Shown one piece after another: positions 23,690 to 32,489 of a stretch of 64,000 nt of DNA (the first letter of the stretch is position 1; every line of letters starts with the position of its first letter). A model generated the notes under the pieces. That model did not search any database. It was not told the DNA's origin and saw nothing but the letters and a program-made list of their open reading frames with translations. Made by a program: the position numbers and the translations under genes. Origin of the DNA: Anoxybacillus tepidamans PS2 (GTDB taxonomy: Bacteria > Bacillota > Bacilli > Bacillales > Anoxybacillaceae). The DNA is taken from contig NZ_JHVN01000015.1 of assembly GCF_000620165.1 (NCBI RefSeq), forward strand, positions 20,417 to 84,416. Reading direction: 5' to 3'.

Positions 23690-24376
23690 ATGGAACTGTT
23701 TACATTGGATTTTTGGTCGGCACTTTTATCGATTGTTATTATTGACTTGGTGCTAGCGGGAGATAACGCGATTGTGATTGGGCTGGCGGCGCGGAATTTG
23801 CCGAAGCATCAGCAAAAGCAAACGATTATATGGGGAACGGTCGGAGCAATTGTTATTCGCATTTTAGCGACGCTAGCGGTTGTATGGCTGTTAAAAATTC
23901 CGGGACTTCTCCTTGTCGGCGGCATTTTGCTTATTTGGATCGCTTATAAGTTGCTCGTTGAAGAAAAAGGTCATGAAGTGGAAGCAGGAAAAAGTATGTG
24001 GGAAGCGATTCGCACGATTATTATTGCCGATGCGCTCATGGGATTGGACAACGTTTTAGCCGTTGCTGGGGCTGCCCATGGAAGCTTTTTATTGGTTGTT
24101 TTAGGATTGCTTATTTCCGTTCCGGTTGTCGTATGGGGAAGCACGTTGATTTTAAAATGGGTGGAACGGTTCCCAATCATTATTACAATTGGTGCAGGAG
24201 TGCTTGCGTGGACAGCTGGGAAAATGATTGTGGATGAACCGTTGATCAAAGGGTATTTTGCTAATCCAATCGTAAAGTACGGATTTGAGATTCTTATCGT
24301 CGCAGGCGTCATCCTTGCTGGAACACTAAAAAAGTCCAAAGAACATAAAGGGGAAGCAAAAGCCGCCAACGGGTGA
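23690..24376 (+). CDS. TerC-family manganese exporter (YkoY-like)
   Basis: A 228-residue membrane protein with about seven helices and the TerC signature IDLVLAGDNAIVIGLAARNLP near the N-terminus, repeated in the second half as ADALMGLDNVLAVAGAAHG; the paired DN motifs are expected to bind the metal. TerC proteins MeeF and MeeY of B. subtilis export Mn2+, partly to supply secreted enzymes. Control by a Mn2+ riboswitch directly upstream supports this role. The ATG follows AAGGAGGAA. Confidence 0.92.
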   Translation: MELFTLDFWSALLSIVIIDLVLAGDNAIVIGLAARNLPKHQQKQTIIWGTVGAIVIRILATLAVVWLLKIPGLLLVGGILLIWIAYKLLVEEKGHEVEAGKSMWEAIRTIIIADALMGLDNVLAVAGAAHGSFLLVVLGLLISVPVVVWGSTLILKWVERFPIIITIGAGVLAWTAGKMIVDEPLIKGYFANPIVKYGFEILIVAGVILAGTLKKSKEHKGEAKAANG

Positions 24377-24389
24377 TTGGCGGCTTTTG
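24355..24389. terminator. Bidirectional terminator between terC and nrdB
   Basis: AAAAGCCGCCAA and TTGGCGGCTTTT arms span the end of terC. The convergent nrdB ends three bases beyond. Confidence 0.8.
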
Positions 24390-24391
24390 CG

Positions 24392-25432
24392 TTAGAGTTC
24401 ATCAAATCCATTATCAATATTCACTTTTGTATATTGGCGTGATTTTTGTTCAAAAAAGTCGGACTTTCCAAGATCCACTTCTTCATATGCTTTAATCCAA
24501 GGAAGCGGATTTGTTCGATAGCCATCGAAAGGACGCTCAAAGCCAAGTTGATGGCAGCGGACATTGGCATAAAATTTAATGTAGTCATGTAAATCATCGA
24601 TATGGATGCCATCGATATCGTTCCCGATAATGTAGTTGGCCCATTCAATTTCTAACTCAGCAGCTTGAATAAACGTTTGCTGTACGAAAGAAGCAAGTTC
24701 CGGCGTATTATATTCCGGATATTCGCGCAGCACTTCTTGAAATATTTTCGCGAATAAGTCCACATGGATGTGCTCATCGCGATTAATGTAGTTAATCATT
24801 GTGCTTGTTGCGACCATTTTTTGATTGCGCGCCAAATTGTAAAAGAAGGCGAATCCGGAATAGAAAAATAGACCTTCTAAAATGACATCATAGACAATCG
24901 ATTTTAATAAATTTTCCGCGTTTGGCTGTTCGGCAAATTGTTTGTAGCCGTTTGTGACAAAATCATTTCGTTTCCGCAAAATCGGTTCGTTCCGCCAAAA
25001 CTCAAATACTTCGTCTTGTTTCTGTTTTGGCACAAGGCTTGAAAGCACGTAAGAATACGAATGGTTGTGAATCACTTCTTGTTGAGCCAGCATAATCATG
25101 AGCGCATTGATGCTTGAATCGGTAATGTAATCAGCCACCTTTCCGGCGTAATCCGTTTGAATGCTGTCGAGCAGCGCGAGAAGGCCGATAATTTTCAAAA
25201 AGGCGTCCTGCTCGCGCGCCGTTAGCAGCGGAAATTGTTTTACGTCTTGTGACATATTGATTTCAAACGGTGTCCAAAAGTTGGCGAGCATCCGTTTATA
25301 TTTAGCATAGGCCCAAGGGTAGGCGATATCATCCCAATTTAAAACGTTCGAACATTTACCGTTAATGATGCCGGTGGAACGGTTGGGCGCTTCCGGGTCC
25401 ATCATCGCTCTTTTTGTTAATGTATCAGGCAT
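24392..25432 (-). CDS. nrdB: Class I ribonucleotide reductase, small (radical) subunit
   Basis: The start is ATG at 25432 (MPDTLTKRAMM) after AAGGAGGAA; the longer frame from 25474 reads into nrdA. 346 residues. Diiron ligands are visible: Asp in LLDSIQTDY, EVIH in QQEVIHNHSY, Glu in YDVILEGLFFY, and RDEHIH. The radical Tyr falls at the conserved place, seven after the Glu of EVIH. It generates the tyrosyl radical for NrdA. It forms an operon with nrdA upstream, under a cobalamin riboswitch. No nrdI or nrdH is adjacent. Confidence 0.93.
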   Translation of the reverse strand: MPDTLTKRAMMDPEAPNRSTGIINGKCSNVLNWDDIAYPWAYAKYKRMLANFWTPFEINMSQDVKQFPLLTAREQDAFLKIIGLLALLDSIQTDYAGKVADYITDSSINALMIMLAQQEVIHNHSYSYVLSSLVPKQKQDEVFEFWRNEPILRKRNDFVTNGYKQFAEQPNAENLLKSIVYDVILEGLFFYSGFAFFYNLARNQKMVATSTMINYINRDEHIHVDLFAKIFQEVLREYPEYNTPELASFVQQTFIQAAELEIEWANYIIGNDIDGIHIDDLHDYIKFYANVRCHQLGFERPFDGYRTNPLPWIKAYEEVDLGKSDFFEQKSRQYTKVNIDNGFDEL

Positions 25433-25445
25433 TGATTTTTCCTCC

Positions 25446-27686
25446 TTAACTTGCGCATGATTCGCATTCTTCAATAGTACTTGATGTAGAACGAACGTAG
25501 TACGTTGTTTTTAATCCCGACTTCCAAGCGGCGAGATGAAGATCTAAAAGCTCCTTCGCCTTGATCGTATTCATTACATAGAAGTTAAAGGAGATGGATT
25601 GATCGATATGACGCTGCCGCACGGCATTTTGTTTAATGCTCCAATGTTGATCGATATGGTACGCCGATTTATAATACCACGTCGTCTTTTCATTCAAATC
25701 CGGTACGGTAACAGGAATCTTATAGTCTTTTTTCTCTTCAGCGTACATTTTCAAAAAGGTTGGATCGATGCTCGCGGTGCTTCCAGCGATGATCGCCGTT
25801 GAAGCATTTGGAGCGACCGCCATTACATAACCGTTGCGCATACCGTATTGGGCTACCTTTTGCCTTAGTTCGATCCAACGCTCAGCATCATACCCGCGCT
25901 TTTCAAAATACGCCCCCGTCTGCCAATCGGAGCCTGTGAATGCAGGGTAACTGCCTTTTTCTTTAGCCAATTCTACGCTTGCTTCAATTGCTAAATAAGC
26001 GATTTTTTCATAGAGCTTGTCTGCATACTGAACCGCTTCTTCCGATTCCCAGCGAATGCCTTGTAAAGCGAGTAAATGATGCCATCCGAATGTGCCGAGC
26101 CCGACCGCGCGATATTTTCGATTCGTCAACTGTGCTTGTAAAACGGGGATGTTATTTAAATCGATTACATTGTCGAGCATGCGCATTTGAATGGGAATGA
26201 GCCGTTCAAGCACATGATCTGTGACGGCGCGTGCAAGATTGATAGAAGACAAGTTGCAGACGACAAAGTCGCCAGGGATTTTTTCAATAATAATTTTTCC
26301 GTCTTTCGTATATTGCGTTTCGACGATCGTAGGGCTTTGATTTTGGGCGATTTCTGTGCAAAGGTTGCTGCAATAAATCATGCCGAGGTGAGCGTTTGGA
26401 TTTTTTCGATTGACCTCGTCGCGATAAAACATAAATGGCGTGCCCGCTTCCAACTGACTGCGCATGATGCTTTTCATAATTTCAATAGCCGGCACTTTTT
26501 CTTTCGGTAGGCGCTCTTCGTGGACACATTCCCAATATTTTTCGCGGAAGCTGCCGGTTCCTTTTTCTTCATCATAAAAATCTTCAAGGCTGAATCCCAT
26601 GACTTTCCGCACTTCATGAGGGTCAAATAAATACCAATCTCCCCGTGCTTCTACCTGCTCCATAAATAAGTCAGGAATGCAGACGCCAGTAAATAAATCA
26701 TGCGTTCTCATCCGTTCATCGCCGTTATTTAGTTTCGCATCTAAAAAAGCAAAAATATCTTTATGCCATACATCCAAATAAACAGAAATCGCTCCTTTTC
26801 GCTGTCCTAACTGGTCGACGCTAACAGCGGTATTATTGAGCTGCTTCATCCATGGAATGACACCGGATGAAACGCCTTTAAAACCTCTAATGTCGCTGCC
26901 GCGGCTGCGAATCTTGCCGAGGTACACCCCGATTCCGCCTCCAGCTTTTGAAAGGTTCGCGATATCTGTGTTGCTATCATAAATTCCTTGCAAGCTATCA
27001 TCGATTGTATCGATAAAGCAGCTGGACAATTGTCCGTAACTTTTTCCAGCATTCGCTAAAGTAGGAGTGGCGACGGTCATATACAAGTTACTTAGTGCCC
27101 AATAGGCTTCTTTAATGAGAGAGAAGCGCCGTGCTTTCGGCTCTTTAGCCATTAAGGTCATTGCAATGATTAAAAATCGCTCTTGCGGCAGCTCATAAAT
27201 ATGGCGGTCGTAATCCCGCGCAAGATAGCGGTCAGCAAGCGTACGAAGACCAATATATGTAAATAGTTTGTCCTTTTCTGGATCGATCAGTGTTCCAAGC
27301 GCTATCATCTCTTCTTTTGAGTAGTCAGCAAGCAATGAATGATTATAAATTCCTTGAGACACAAGAGCGGCAATCAATTCGTAAAAGTTCCCGTAGCGCT
27401 GCTCTGGGGCGTATCCTCGTTGTTTCGCTGCTTCAATGTATAATTTCTGCAAGTAAATCCGAGCACAGACAAACGTCCAATCCGGTTCAGTTTCACTAAT
27501 AAGCGAAAGTCCTTCAAGGATTAAATCATTTGCTATTTGTTCGAATGAATTTGCATGTTTGTTTTTGATGATGCGAACGACACGTTCGATATATCGATCT
27601 GTTTGTAAATCTGGAAAATCGTTCGTAACATCGTGAATCCAAGCAACGAGTTGTTCTTGCGAAAATGTTTGAAATGTAGACAGCAT
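25446..27686 (-). CDS. nrdA: Class I ribonucleotide reductase, large (catalytic) subunit
   Basis: A 746-residue protein. Catalytic landmarks: first redox Cys in GQLSSCFIDTIDDSL, NLCTEI and VCNLSSINLARA in the barrel (NxCxE-type finger loop in SNLCTEIAQ), a late YYVRSTSS and the C-terminal ECESCAS tail that shuttles electrons. It reduces ribonucleotides to deoxyribonucleotides. The ATG lies behind GAGGAGGAG, 24 bases after an attenuator hairpin. This enzyme needs no B12, yet its leader holds a B12 riboswitch, which makes sense if a B12-dependent class II enzyme exists elsewhere. Confidence 0.93.
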   Translation of the reverse strand: MLSTFQTFSQEQLVAWIHDVTNDFPDLQTDRYIERVVRIIKNKHANSFEQIANDLILEGLSLISETEPDWTFVCARIYLQKLYIEAAKQRGYAPEQRYGNFYELIAALVSQGIYNHSLLADYSKEEMIALGTLIDPEKDKLFTYIGLRTLADRYLARDYDRHIYELPQERFLIIAMTLMAKEPKARRFSLIKEAYWALSNLYMTVATPTLANAGKSYGQLSSCFIDTIDDSLQGIYDSNTDIANLSKAGGGIGVYLGKIRSRGSDIRGFKGVSSGVIPWMKQLNNTAVSVDQLGQRKGAISVYLDVWHKDIFAFLDAKLNNGDERMRTHDLFTGVCIPDLFMEQVEARGDWYLFDPHEVRKVMGFSLEDFYDEEKGTGSFREKYWECVHEERLPKEKVPAIEIMKSIMRSQLEAGTPFMFYRDEVNRKNPNAHLGMIYCSNLCTEIAQNQSPTIVETQYTKDGKIIIEKIPGDFVVCNLSSINLARAVTDHVLERLIPIQMRMLDNVIDLNNIPVLQAQLTNRKYRAVGLGTFGWHHLLALQGIRWESEEAVQYADKLYEKIAYLAIEASVELAKEKGSYPAFTGSDWQTGAYFEKRGYDAERWIELRQKVAQYGMRNGYVMAVAPNASTAIIAGSTASIDPTFLKMYAEEKKDYKIPVTVPDLNEKTTWYYKSAYHIDQHWSIKQNAVRQRHIDQSISFNFYVMNTIKAKELLDLHLAAWKSGLKTTYYVRSTSSTIEECESCAS

Positions 27687-27709
27687 GATAGTCTCCTCCT
27701 CATCCCAAT

Positions 27710-27738
27710 AAAAAAATCCACTCTCGGTCGAGTGGATG
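27710..27738 (-). terminator. Attenuator terminator ahead of nrdA
   Basis: On the minus strand ATCCACTC and GAGTGGAT (27716-27737) form a perfect 8-bp stem followed by a U-run (27711-27716), lying between the cobalamin riboswitch and the nrdA ribosome site. This is the expected expression platform. Confidence 0.85.
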
Positions 27739-27823
27739 AAACGACAGTATAAAAAGAGTAGAGAACGCCCTTCTTAAACCATCGTTTCATCTTCTCCATC
27801 CCCGAAGAATGTGAAACGAAACA

Positions 27824-28000
27824 AGCAAGGCAGGTCTCCTGACTTGTGCTTCCTTCTACTTTGGATCCTTCCCGTATACGCGCCGTGCCAGCTTTCGCAT
27901 ACAGTGGAAACTCCATTTCGTCCACACATACAGTTGCGGGGGCAGTTCTGGATTTGCACCAGATTCCCTATTAAGTCCAGATGGACACCGTTGCTTGCGG
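27824..28000 (-). promoter_or_regulatory. Cobalamin (B12) riboswitch
   Basis: Read on the minus strand: GGGAATCTGGTGCAAATCC and CTGCCCCCGCAACTGT (27930-27971) form the conserved core, and AGTCAGGAGACCTGCCT (27829-27845) is the B12 box near the 3' end. The 5' part with GCAACGGTGTCC begins near 27998. With B12 bound, the downstream attenuator should form and switch off nrdAB. Confidence 0.93.
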
Positions 28001-28147
28001 TTTGATTATTCACTATATGTAGATGTGAAAGGTGTTAAAGGTACAACATATTGTATATTTTATTGCTGGTCCCATCATATAATAAATCAATGGAAAATTC
28101 AACTATATTTTTTAGCCGCAAACGAAAACGCGCTTTTATGGGCGCGT

Positions 28148-28609
28148 TTACTTTCCAGATAAATGCAACTTCACAAGAATTGATTTGATCAATAAGCCAA
28201 CTAGTACACCAGGAATGACAGATAAAATTGGGAGCCAAATAGGTCCAAAAAAAATGCCAAAAATAGTGACATGAGTCGAATAGATAAGCCCGACGGTGAC
28301 AAAATAGGCGGAAAAAACAAATGGGAGAAAAGCGTAAGGGGATTGGCCTCCTCCCGCATCTTTGTAAGCATCCCACATTGCAAAAAAATATAGACATGGA
28401 TAAAACATAAGCCACTGAAAATCAATAATTTTAATTGCTTCTATATTTTTTCCTAAAAAACTGAGCCGGATTGCTTCGTTGAACTTCGATTGTACGTTTA
28501 CGATAAACTCCAGCAAAATAAATATCGTTCCTTTGAAGTATTTTTTGTTTAGAAGTTGCCCAAACCCTGGTAAAGCAATACTCCATAATAACCGTTCAAT
28601 CGCTTTCAC
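28148..28609 (-). CDS. Small polytopic membrane protein of unknown function
   Basis: A 153-residue protein opening with LLWSIALPGFGQLLNKKYFKG, a GFGQ turn plus basic residues similar to TM2-like or YyaB-type small membrane proteins, then three more hydrophobic segments (FIVNVQ.., FYPCLYFFAMW, IFGIFFGPIWLPILSVIPGVLVGLL read in parts). No catalytic motif. It is monocistronic and its upstream 300 bases contain no gene. The start has no strong ribosome site on the minus strand (AAGAAAAAGTG region), so it is uncertain by a few codons. Confidence 0.65.
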   Translation of the reverse strand: MKAIERLLWSIALPGFGQLLNKKYFKGTIFILLEFIVNVQSKFNEAIRLSFLGKNIEAIKIIDFQWLMFYPCLYFFAMWDAYKDAGGGQSPYAFLPFVFSAYFVTVGLIYSTHVTIFGIFFGPIWLPILSVIPGVLVGLLIKSILVKLHLSGK

Positions 28610-28925
28610 TTTTTCTTAACCCTTTACTAATGGATTTTGTTTGATGGATGCTGGCTATACCGATAAAGCTGTATATGGAAAGGGTTCCGTCCCTATCTTG
28701 TTTTTATCATCCCCCTTTTTACATTTTGTATAATTACATTTTTTGCAAATTAGAGCATTTTATACTTTTATAAAATAGCTATGTAAAAAAATGGAACTAA
28801 TACATGTTAGTTGTTTATTTCAACATGTTATGTTTTATTTTATTCATGTTGGGATAGTGGTTATCTAACTTTTCTGAATAATTAGTATAATTGATTTGAA
28901 TATGTGACAAAAGGGGGAAAGAAGA
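28610..28925. other. AT-rich intergenic region before cstA
   Basis: No coding frame or RNA family was recognised in 316 bases. It holds repeated ACATGTTA/AACATGTTATG and CATGTTG words (28801-28853) that could be regulator half-sites, but no clear symmetric operator. Confidence 0.3.
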
Positions 28926-31004
28926 TTGAAAGCGCTTAAATCAATTTTGCTGTGGGGGCTTATTTCTGTCCTTGGCGCTGTTGGATTTGCAGTGCTGGCT
29001 TTGCACCGCGGTGAAACGATTAATGCTATTTGGCTCATCGTAGCAGCGGTGTGCTCATATGCAGTGGCTTATCGTTTTTATAGTAAGTTTATTGCACAGA
29101 AAGTATTCCAATTGGATGATAATCGAAAAACGCCAGCGGAAGTGTTTAATGATGGAAAGGATTATGTCCCAACGAACAAGTGGGTGTTGTTTGGGCATCA
29201 TTTTGCGGCGATTGCCGGTGCAGGTCCGCTCGTTGGCCCGATTTTAGCTGCACAAATGGGATATTTGCCGGGAACGCTTTGGATTGTTGTCGGCGTTGTG
29301 TTGGCAGGAGCGGTCCAAGATTTTGTGATCTTATTTGCTTCGATGCGCCGAAACGGAAAATCATTAGGTGAAATGATTAAAGAGGAAATTGGTTCCTTTA
29401 CAGGTCTTATTTCTATGCTTGGTATTTTAGGAATTATGATTATTTTATTAGCTGTTTTGGCGCTAGTTGTTGTGAAGGCGCTTGTTGGAAGCCCTTGGGG
29501 AATGTTTACAATCGCAGCTACGATTCCGATTGCGATTTTGATGGGGGTTTATATGCGCTACATTCGCCCGGGACGAGTAGGAGAAGCGTCACTAATCGGT
29601 TTTATTTTATTGATCGTTTCGCTCATTAGCGGCCAATATGTAGCGGAAAATCCGACATTGGCAAATATGTTTACATTCAAAGGCGAAACGATTGCATTGT
29701 TAATGATCGCTTACGGATTTATCGCTTCCGCGTTGCCTGTTTGGCTGTTGCTTGCGCCACGTGATTATTTAAGCACGTTTTTAAAGATTGGAACGATCGT
29801 TGGCTTGGCGTTAGGCATTCTTGTCGTTGCTCCTGATTTGCAAATGCCAGCGCTGACGAAGTTTGTCGATGGCACGGGGCCTGTATTTGCAGGAAACTTA
29901 TTCCCATTCCTATTTATTACAATTGCATGTGGAGCTGTTTCAGGATTCCACTCTTTAGTGTCTTCAGGAACGACGCCGAAAATGATCGAGTTGGAAAGCC
30001 ATTCTCGGCCGATTGGATATGGCGCGATGTTAATGGAGTCGTTTGTCGCGGTGATGGCGCTTGTCGCCGCTTGCGTACTGACGCCTGGAGCGTATTTTGC
30101 GATCAACAGTCCGCCGGCTGTGATCGGTCAAGATGTTGTGCAAGCAGCGAACACGGTTTCTTCTTGGGGCTTTACAGTCACTCCGGATATGTTGACACAG
30201 TTAGCGAAAGACGTAGGCGAGCAAACGATTTTATCGCGGACAGGTGGAGCGCCAACATTAGCGATCGGTATGGCCTTTATTCTTGCCAAAGTAATCGGCG
30301 GAAAAACATTAATGGCGTTTTGGTATCACTTTGCTATTTTGTTTGAAGCGCTGTTCATTTTAACGACGATCGACGCAGGAACACGTGTTGGCCGTTTCAT
30401 GATTCAAGATATTTTAGGGCATATTTACAAGCCGCTTGGCAAAACAGATTCTTTGCCATCCAATATTATCGCGACAACACTTTGCGTGTTCGGATGGGGA
30501 TATTTCTTGTACCAAGGAGTTATTGATCCGCTCGGTGGAATCAATACGCTCTGGCCATTATTCGGTATTGCGAACCAAATGCTTGCGGGTATCGCCTTAT
30601 TGCTAGGTACTACTGTTCTATTTAAAATGGGTAAAAAGGCATATGCTTGGGTGACATTAGTGCCGACAACATGGATTTTAGTCGTGACGATGACTGCTGG
30701 ATATCAAAAGCTATTCCATGAAAATCCGAAAATTGGATTTTTGGCGCATGCCAAAGTGTTTAAAGATGCGTTAAACCAAGGAAAAATTATAGCTCCGGCG
30801 ACAACGGAAGCGCAGATGCATCAAATTATTACAAACGATTATGTCGATGCGACATTATGTGCAATTTTCATGCTTGTCGTGTTAGCGGTGTTGATTTCGT
30901 CTGTAAACTTGTGGATTAAAGTGTTAAGCAATAAATCGACACCATTAAAAGAAGCACCTTATATCCCGCGTGATGGAGGAAATGAGGTTAAACACTATGC
31001 ATAA
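28926..31004 (+). CDS. cstA: CstA-family carbon starvation/pyruvate transporter
   Basis: A 692-residue membrane protein with about 16-18 helices. CstA landmarks: KDYVPTNKWVLFGHHFAAIAGAGPLVGP near residues 76-105, GAVQDFVILFASMRRNGKSLGE, and GFHSLVSSGTTPKMI. It starts at TTG behind AAAGGGGGAAAG. E. coli CstA and BtsT/YjiY import pyruvate or peptides under carbon limitation. It overlaps the start of a small YbdD/YjiX-like gene, its usual partner. Confidence 0.92.
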   Translation: MKALKSILLWGLISVLGAVGFAVLALHRGETINAIWLIVAAVCSYAVAYRFYSKFIAQKVFQLDDNRKTPAEVFNDGKDYVPTNKWVLFGHHFAAIAGAGPLVGPILAAQMGYLPGTLWIVVGVVLAGAVQDFVILFASMRRNGKSLGEMIKEEIGSFTGLISMLGILGIMIILLAVLALVVVKALVGSPWGMFTIAATIPIAILMGVYMRYIRPGRVGEASLIGFILLIVSLISGQYVAENPTLANMFTFKGETIALLMIAYGFIASALPVWLLLAPRDYLSTFLKIGTIVGLALGILVVAPDLQMPALTKFVDGTGPVFAGNLFPFLFITIACGAVSGFHSLVSSGTTPKMIELESHSRPIGYGAMLMESFVAVMALVAACVLTPGAYFAINSPPAVIGQDVVQAANTVSSWGFTVTPDMLTQLAKDVGEQTILSRTGGAPTLAIGMAFILAKVIGGKTLMAFWYHFAILFEALFILTTIDAGTRVGRFMIQDILGHIYKPLGKTDSLPSNIIATTLCVFGWGYFLYQGVIDPLGGINTLWPLFGIANQMLAGIALLLGTTVLFKMGKKAYAWVTLVPTTWILVVTMTAGYQKLFHENPKIGFLAHAKVFKDALNQGKIIAPATTEAQMHQIITNDYVDATLCAIFMLVVLAVLISSVNLWIKVLSNKSTPLKEAPYIPRDGGNEVKHYA

Positions 31005-31200
31005 GCTTTTTTCATCAGTGCAGAAGTACCGGAGGCAATTTCTTGATTTGCTTGTGGGTGTACCAAATTACGAACGTTATGTGGAGCATATGAAAACACA
31101 TCATCCTGGAGAACCAATTAAATCGCGAAAAGAATTTTTCTGTGAAGCACAAGAGGCAAGATATAACGGCAAGGGCGGAAAAGTTTCGCGTTGTTGTTGA
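30997..31200 (+). CDS. YbdD/YjiX-type small protein
   Basis: The start is ATG 30997, overlapping the end of cstA by eight bases, with GAGG just upstream. 67 residues. It contains the family block LLVGVPNYERYVEHMKTHHPGEP followed by SRKEFFCEAQEARYNGKGGKVSRCC (read in parts), the DUF466/YbdD signature found downstream of cstA-type genes in many bacteria. These small proteins are required for, or modulate, the CstA/BtsT transporter. The C-terminal Cys pair is notable. Confidence 0.88.
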   Translation: MHKLFSSVQKYRRQFLDLLVGVPNYERYVEHMKTHHPGEPIKSRKEFFCEAQEARYNGKGGKVSRCC

Positions 31201-31202
31201 GA

Positions 31203-31227
31203 AAGGGGAGACTCGAGTCTCCCTTTT
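31203..31227. terminator. Terminator after the cstA operon
   Basis: GGGAGACTCGAGTCTCCC, a perfect palindrome, followed by TTTT, directly after the small partner gene. Confidence 0.85.
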
Positions 31228-31230
31228 GTA

Positions 31231-31359
31231 TTAGCGCGAGCGGGATGTTTTTGTTACCGATGATTCATTGTGTGCAACCATCTCATTGGCGATTTCAGGA
31301 TTGATGGCAGCCTTTGAGCTTTGCGGTCCCGTTTTTGTTTCTTTATTTTTCTTTTTCAT
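31231..31359 (-). CDS. 42-residue basic peptide, possibly spore-related
   Basis: An open frame on the minus strand with ATG at 31359 behind GGAGGGAAAT, ten bases upstream, and TAA at 31231. The product starts MKKKNKETKTGPQSSKAA and continues INPEIANEMVAHNESSVT; it is basic and hydrophilic with no signal or membrane part. The strong ribosome site, coding-like composition and exact fit between terminator and next gene support it as real. Size and composition recall small acid-soluble spore proteins, but I do not recognise a specific family. Confidence 0.55.
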   Translation of the reverse strand: MKKKNKETKTGPQSSKAAINPEIANEMVAHNESSVTKTSRSR

Positions 31360-31437
31360 AATAATTTCCCTCCATATAACGCGATTCGTTAATTAATATG
31401 TGTTGTTTCAATTGATTTCATGAGGGAGGAATGGCGG

Positions 31438-32355
31438 ATGCGTGTATTAGTGGTTGGAGCCGGTGCAGTAGGCGGTTATTTTGGCGGAAGATTGCTTGAG
31501 AAAGGAGAAGACGTAACGTTTCTTGTTCGTGAGCGGAGAAAAAAGCAATTGGAAGAGCGAGGACTTGTGATTCAGAGCGTTCATGGCGATGCGCAGTTAA
31601 CACCGAAGACCCTAATTGCAGGAGAAAGAGCGGGGCGGTTTGACCTTGTGATCTTGTCGAACAAGGCATATCATTTACAAGAGGCAATTCGCGATGTCAA
31701 GCCATATGTCGAAGAAGGAACTATCATTTTGCCGTTGCTAAATGGGATGGCCCATATGGAGCTTCTTTGGCGGGAGTTTGGAAAGGAAAATGTGTTAGGG
31801 GGTCTTTGTTTTATAGAAACGACATTAGATGAGGAAGGATCAATTATTCAAACGAGTCCCGTACATGATGTAAAATTTGGCGAATGGTCAGGTGCTGTGA
31901 CGGAGCGGGTACAAAGACTTGAGCAATTATTTTCGAACTGCAATGCACGATTTCACTTGAGTGAGCGTATTGTGACAGATATGTGGCATAAATATTTGTT
32001 TATCGCGGCTATGTCTGGGGTTACAACATTGTTCCGAGCACCGATCGGATTAGTGTTGTCGGGAGAGTACGGACAAGAAATCGTCTTATCCTTGTTAAAG
32101 GAAATCGGGGGGATTATGAGAGCGCACGGCGCACCGATTGCGGAAGATATTGAAGAAAGACAGTGGGCACAAATGAGGGAAATGTCGCCGGAAACAAAAT
32201 CATCGATGCTGCGGGATATGGAGAAAGGACAAATGGTCGAAGCCGATCATTTGCAAGGGCATTTGCTTGAAATTGCAAAATACCACCAAATCGATGCACC
32301 GTTGCTCAAGGCGGTTTACCATCATTTGGAGTTATACGAACAGCAGAAGGGCTAG
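31438..32355 (+). CDS. panE: 2-dehydropantoate 2-reductase (PanE/ApbA family)
   Basis: The start is ATG 31438, seven bases after GGGAGGA (an earlier in-frame ATG at 31420 overlaps that site). 305 residues: NADPH-binding Rossmann fold with VVGAGAVGGYFGGRLLEKG, catalytic Lys likely in ILSNKAYHLQEAI or later MWHKYLFIAAMSG, and the C-terminal helical domain with MLRDMEKGQMVEADHLQGHLLEIA, as in ApbA_C. It reduces ketopantoate to pantoate in coenzyme A synthesis; paralogues with other substrates exist, so the exact role is probable only. Confidence 0.85.
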   Translation: MRVLVVGAGAVGGYFGGRLLEKGEDVTFLVRERRKKQLEERGLVIQSVHGDAQLTPKTLIAGERAGRFDLVILSNKAYHLQEAIRDVKPYVEEGTIILPLLNGMAHMELLWREFGKENVLGGLCFIETTLDEEGSIIQTSPVHDVKFGEWSGAVTERVQRLEQLFSNCNARFHLSERIVTDMWHKYLFIAAMSGVTTLFRAPIGLVLSGEYGQEIVLSLLKEIGGIMRAHGAPIAEDIEERQWAQMREMSPETKSSMLRDMEKGQMVEADHLQGHLLEIAKYHQIDAPLLKAVYHHLELYEQQKG

Positions 32356-32375
32356 AAAATTTCTAGCCTTTTTTC
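32350..32375 (+). terminator. Terminator overlapping the panE stop
   Basis: GGCTAGAA-AAT-TTCTAGCC (32350-32368) followed by TTTTTT; the panE stop codon TAG is part of the stem. Confidence 0.85.
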
Positions 32376-32489
32376 CTTGAAATTTCCACAACGAATACTT
32401 ATTTTTTCAAGAAGTATATTGTATATTAACATCGTATAATGTAAGGTAATATTGGAATTGTATACCGGTGAAAAGAGGAGGATACAGCA

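Noticed and set aside
27533..28013. Open frames on the minus strand between nrdA and the upstream membrane protein
   Set aside because: They run through the cobalamin riboswitch and its attenuator; the RNA explains the conserved bases and no ribosome site fits.
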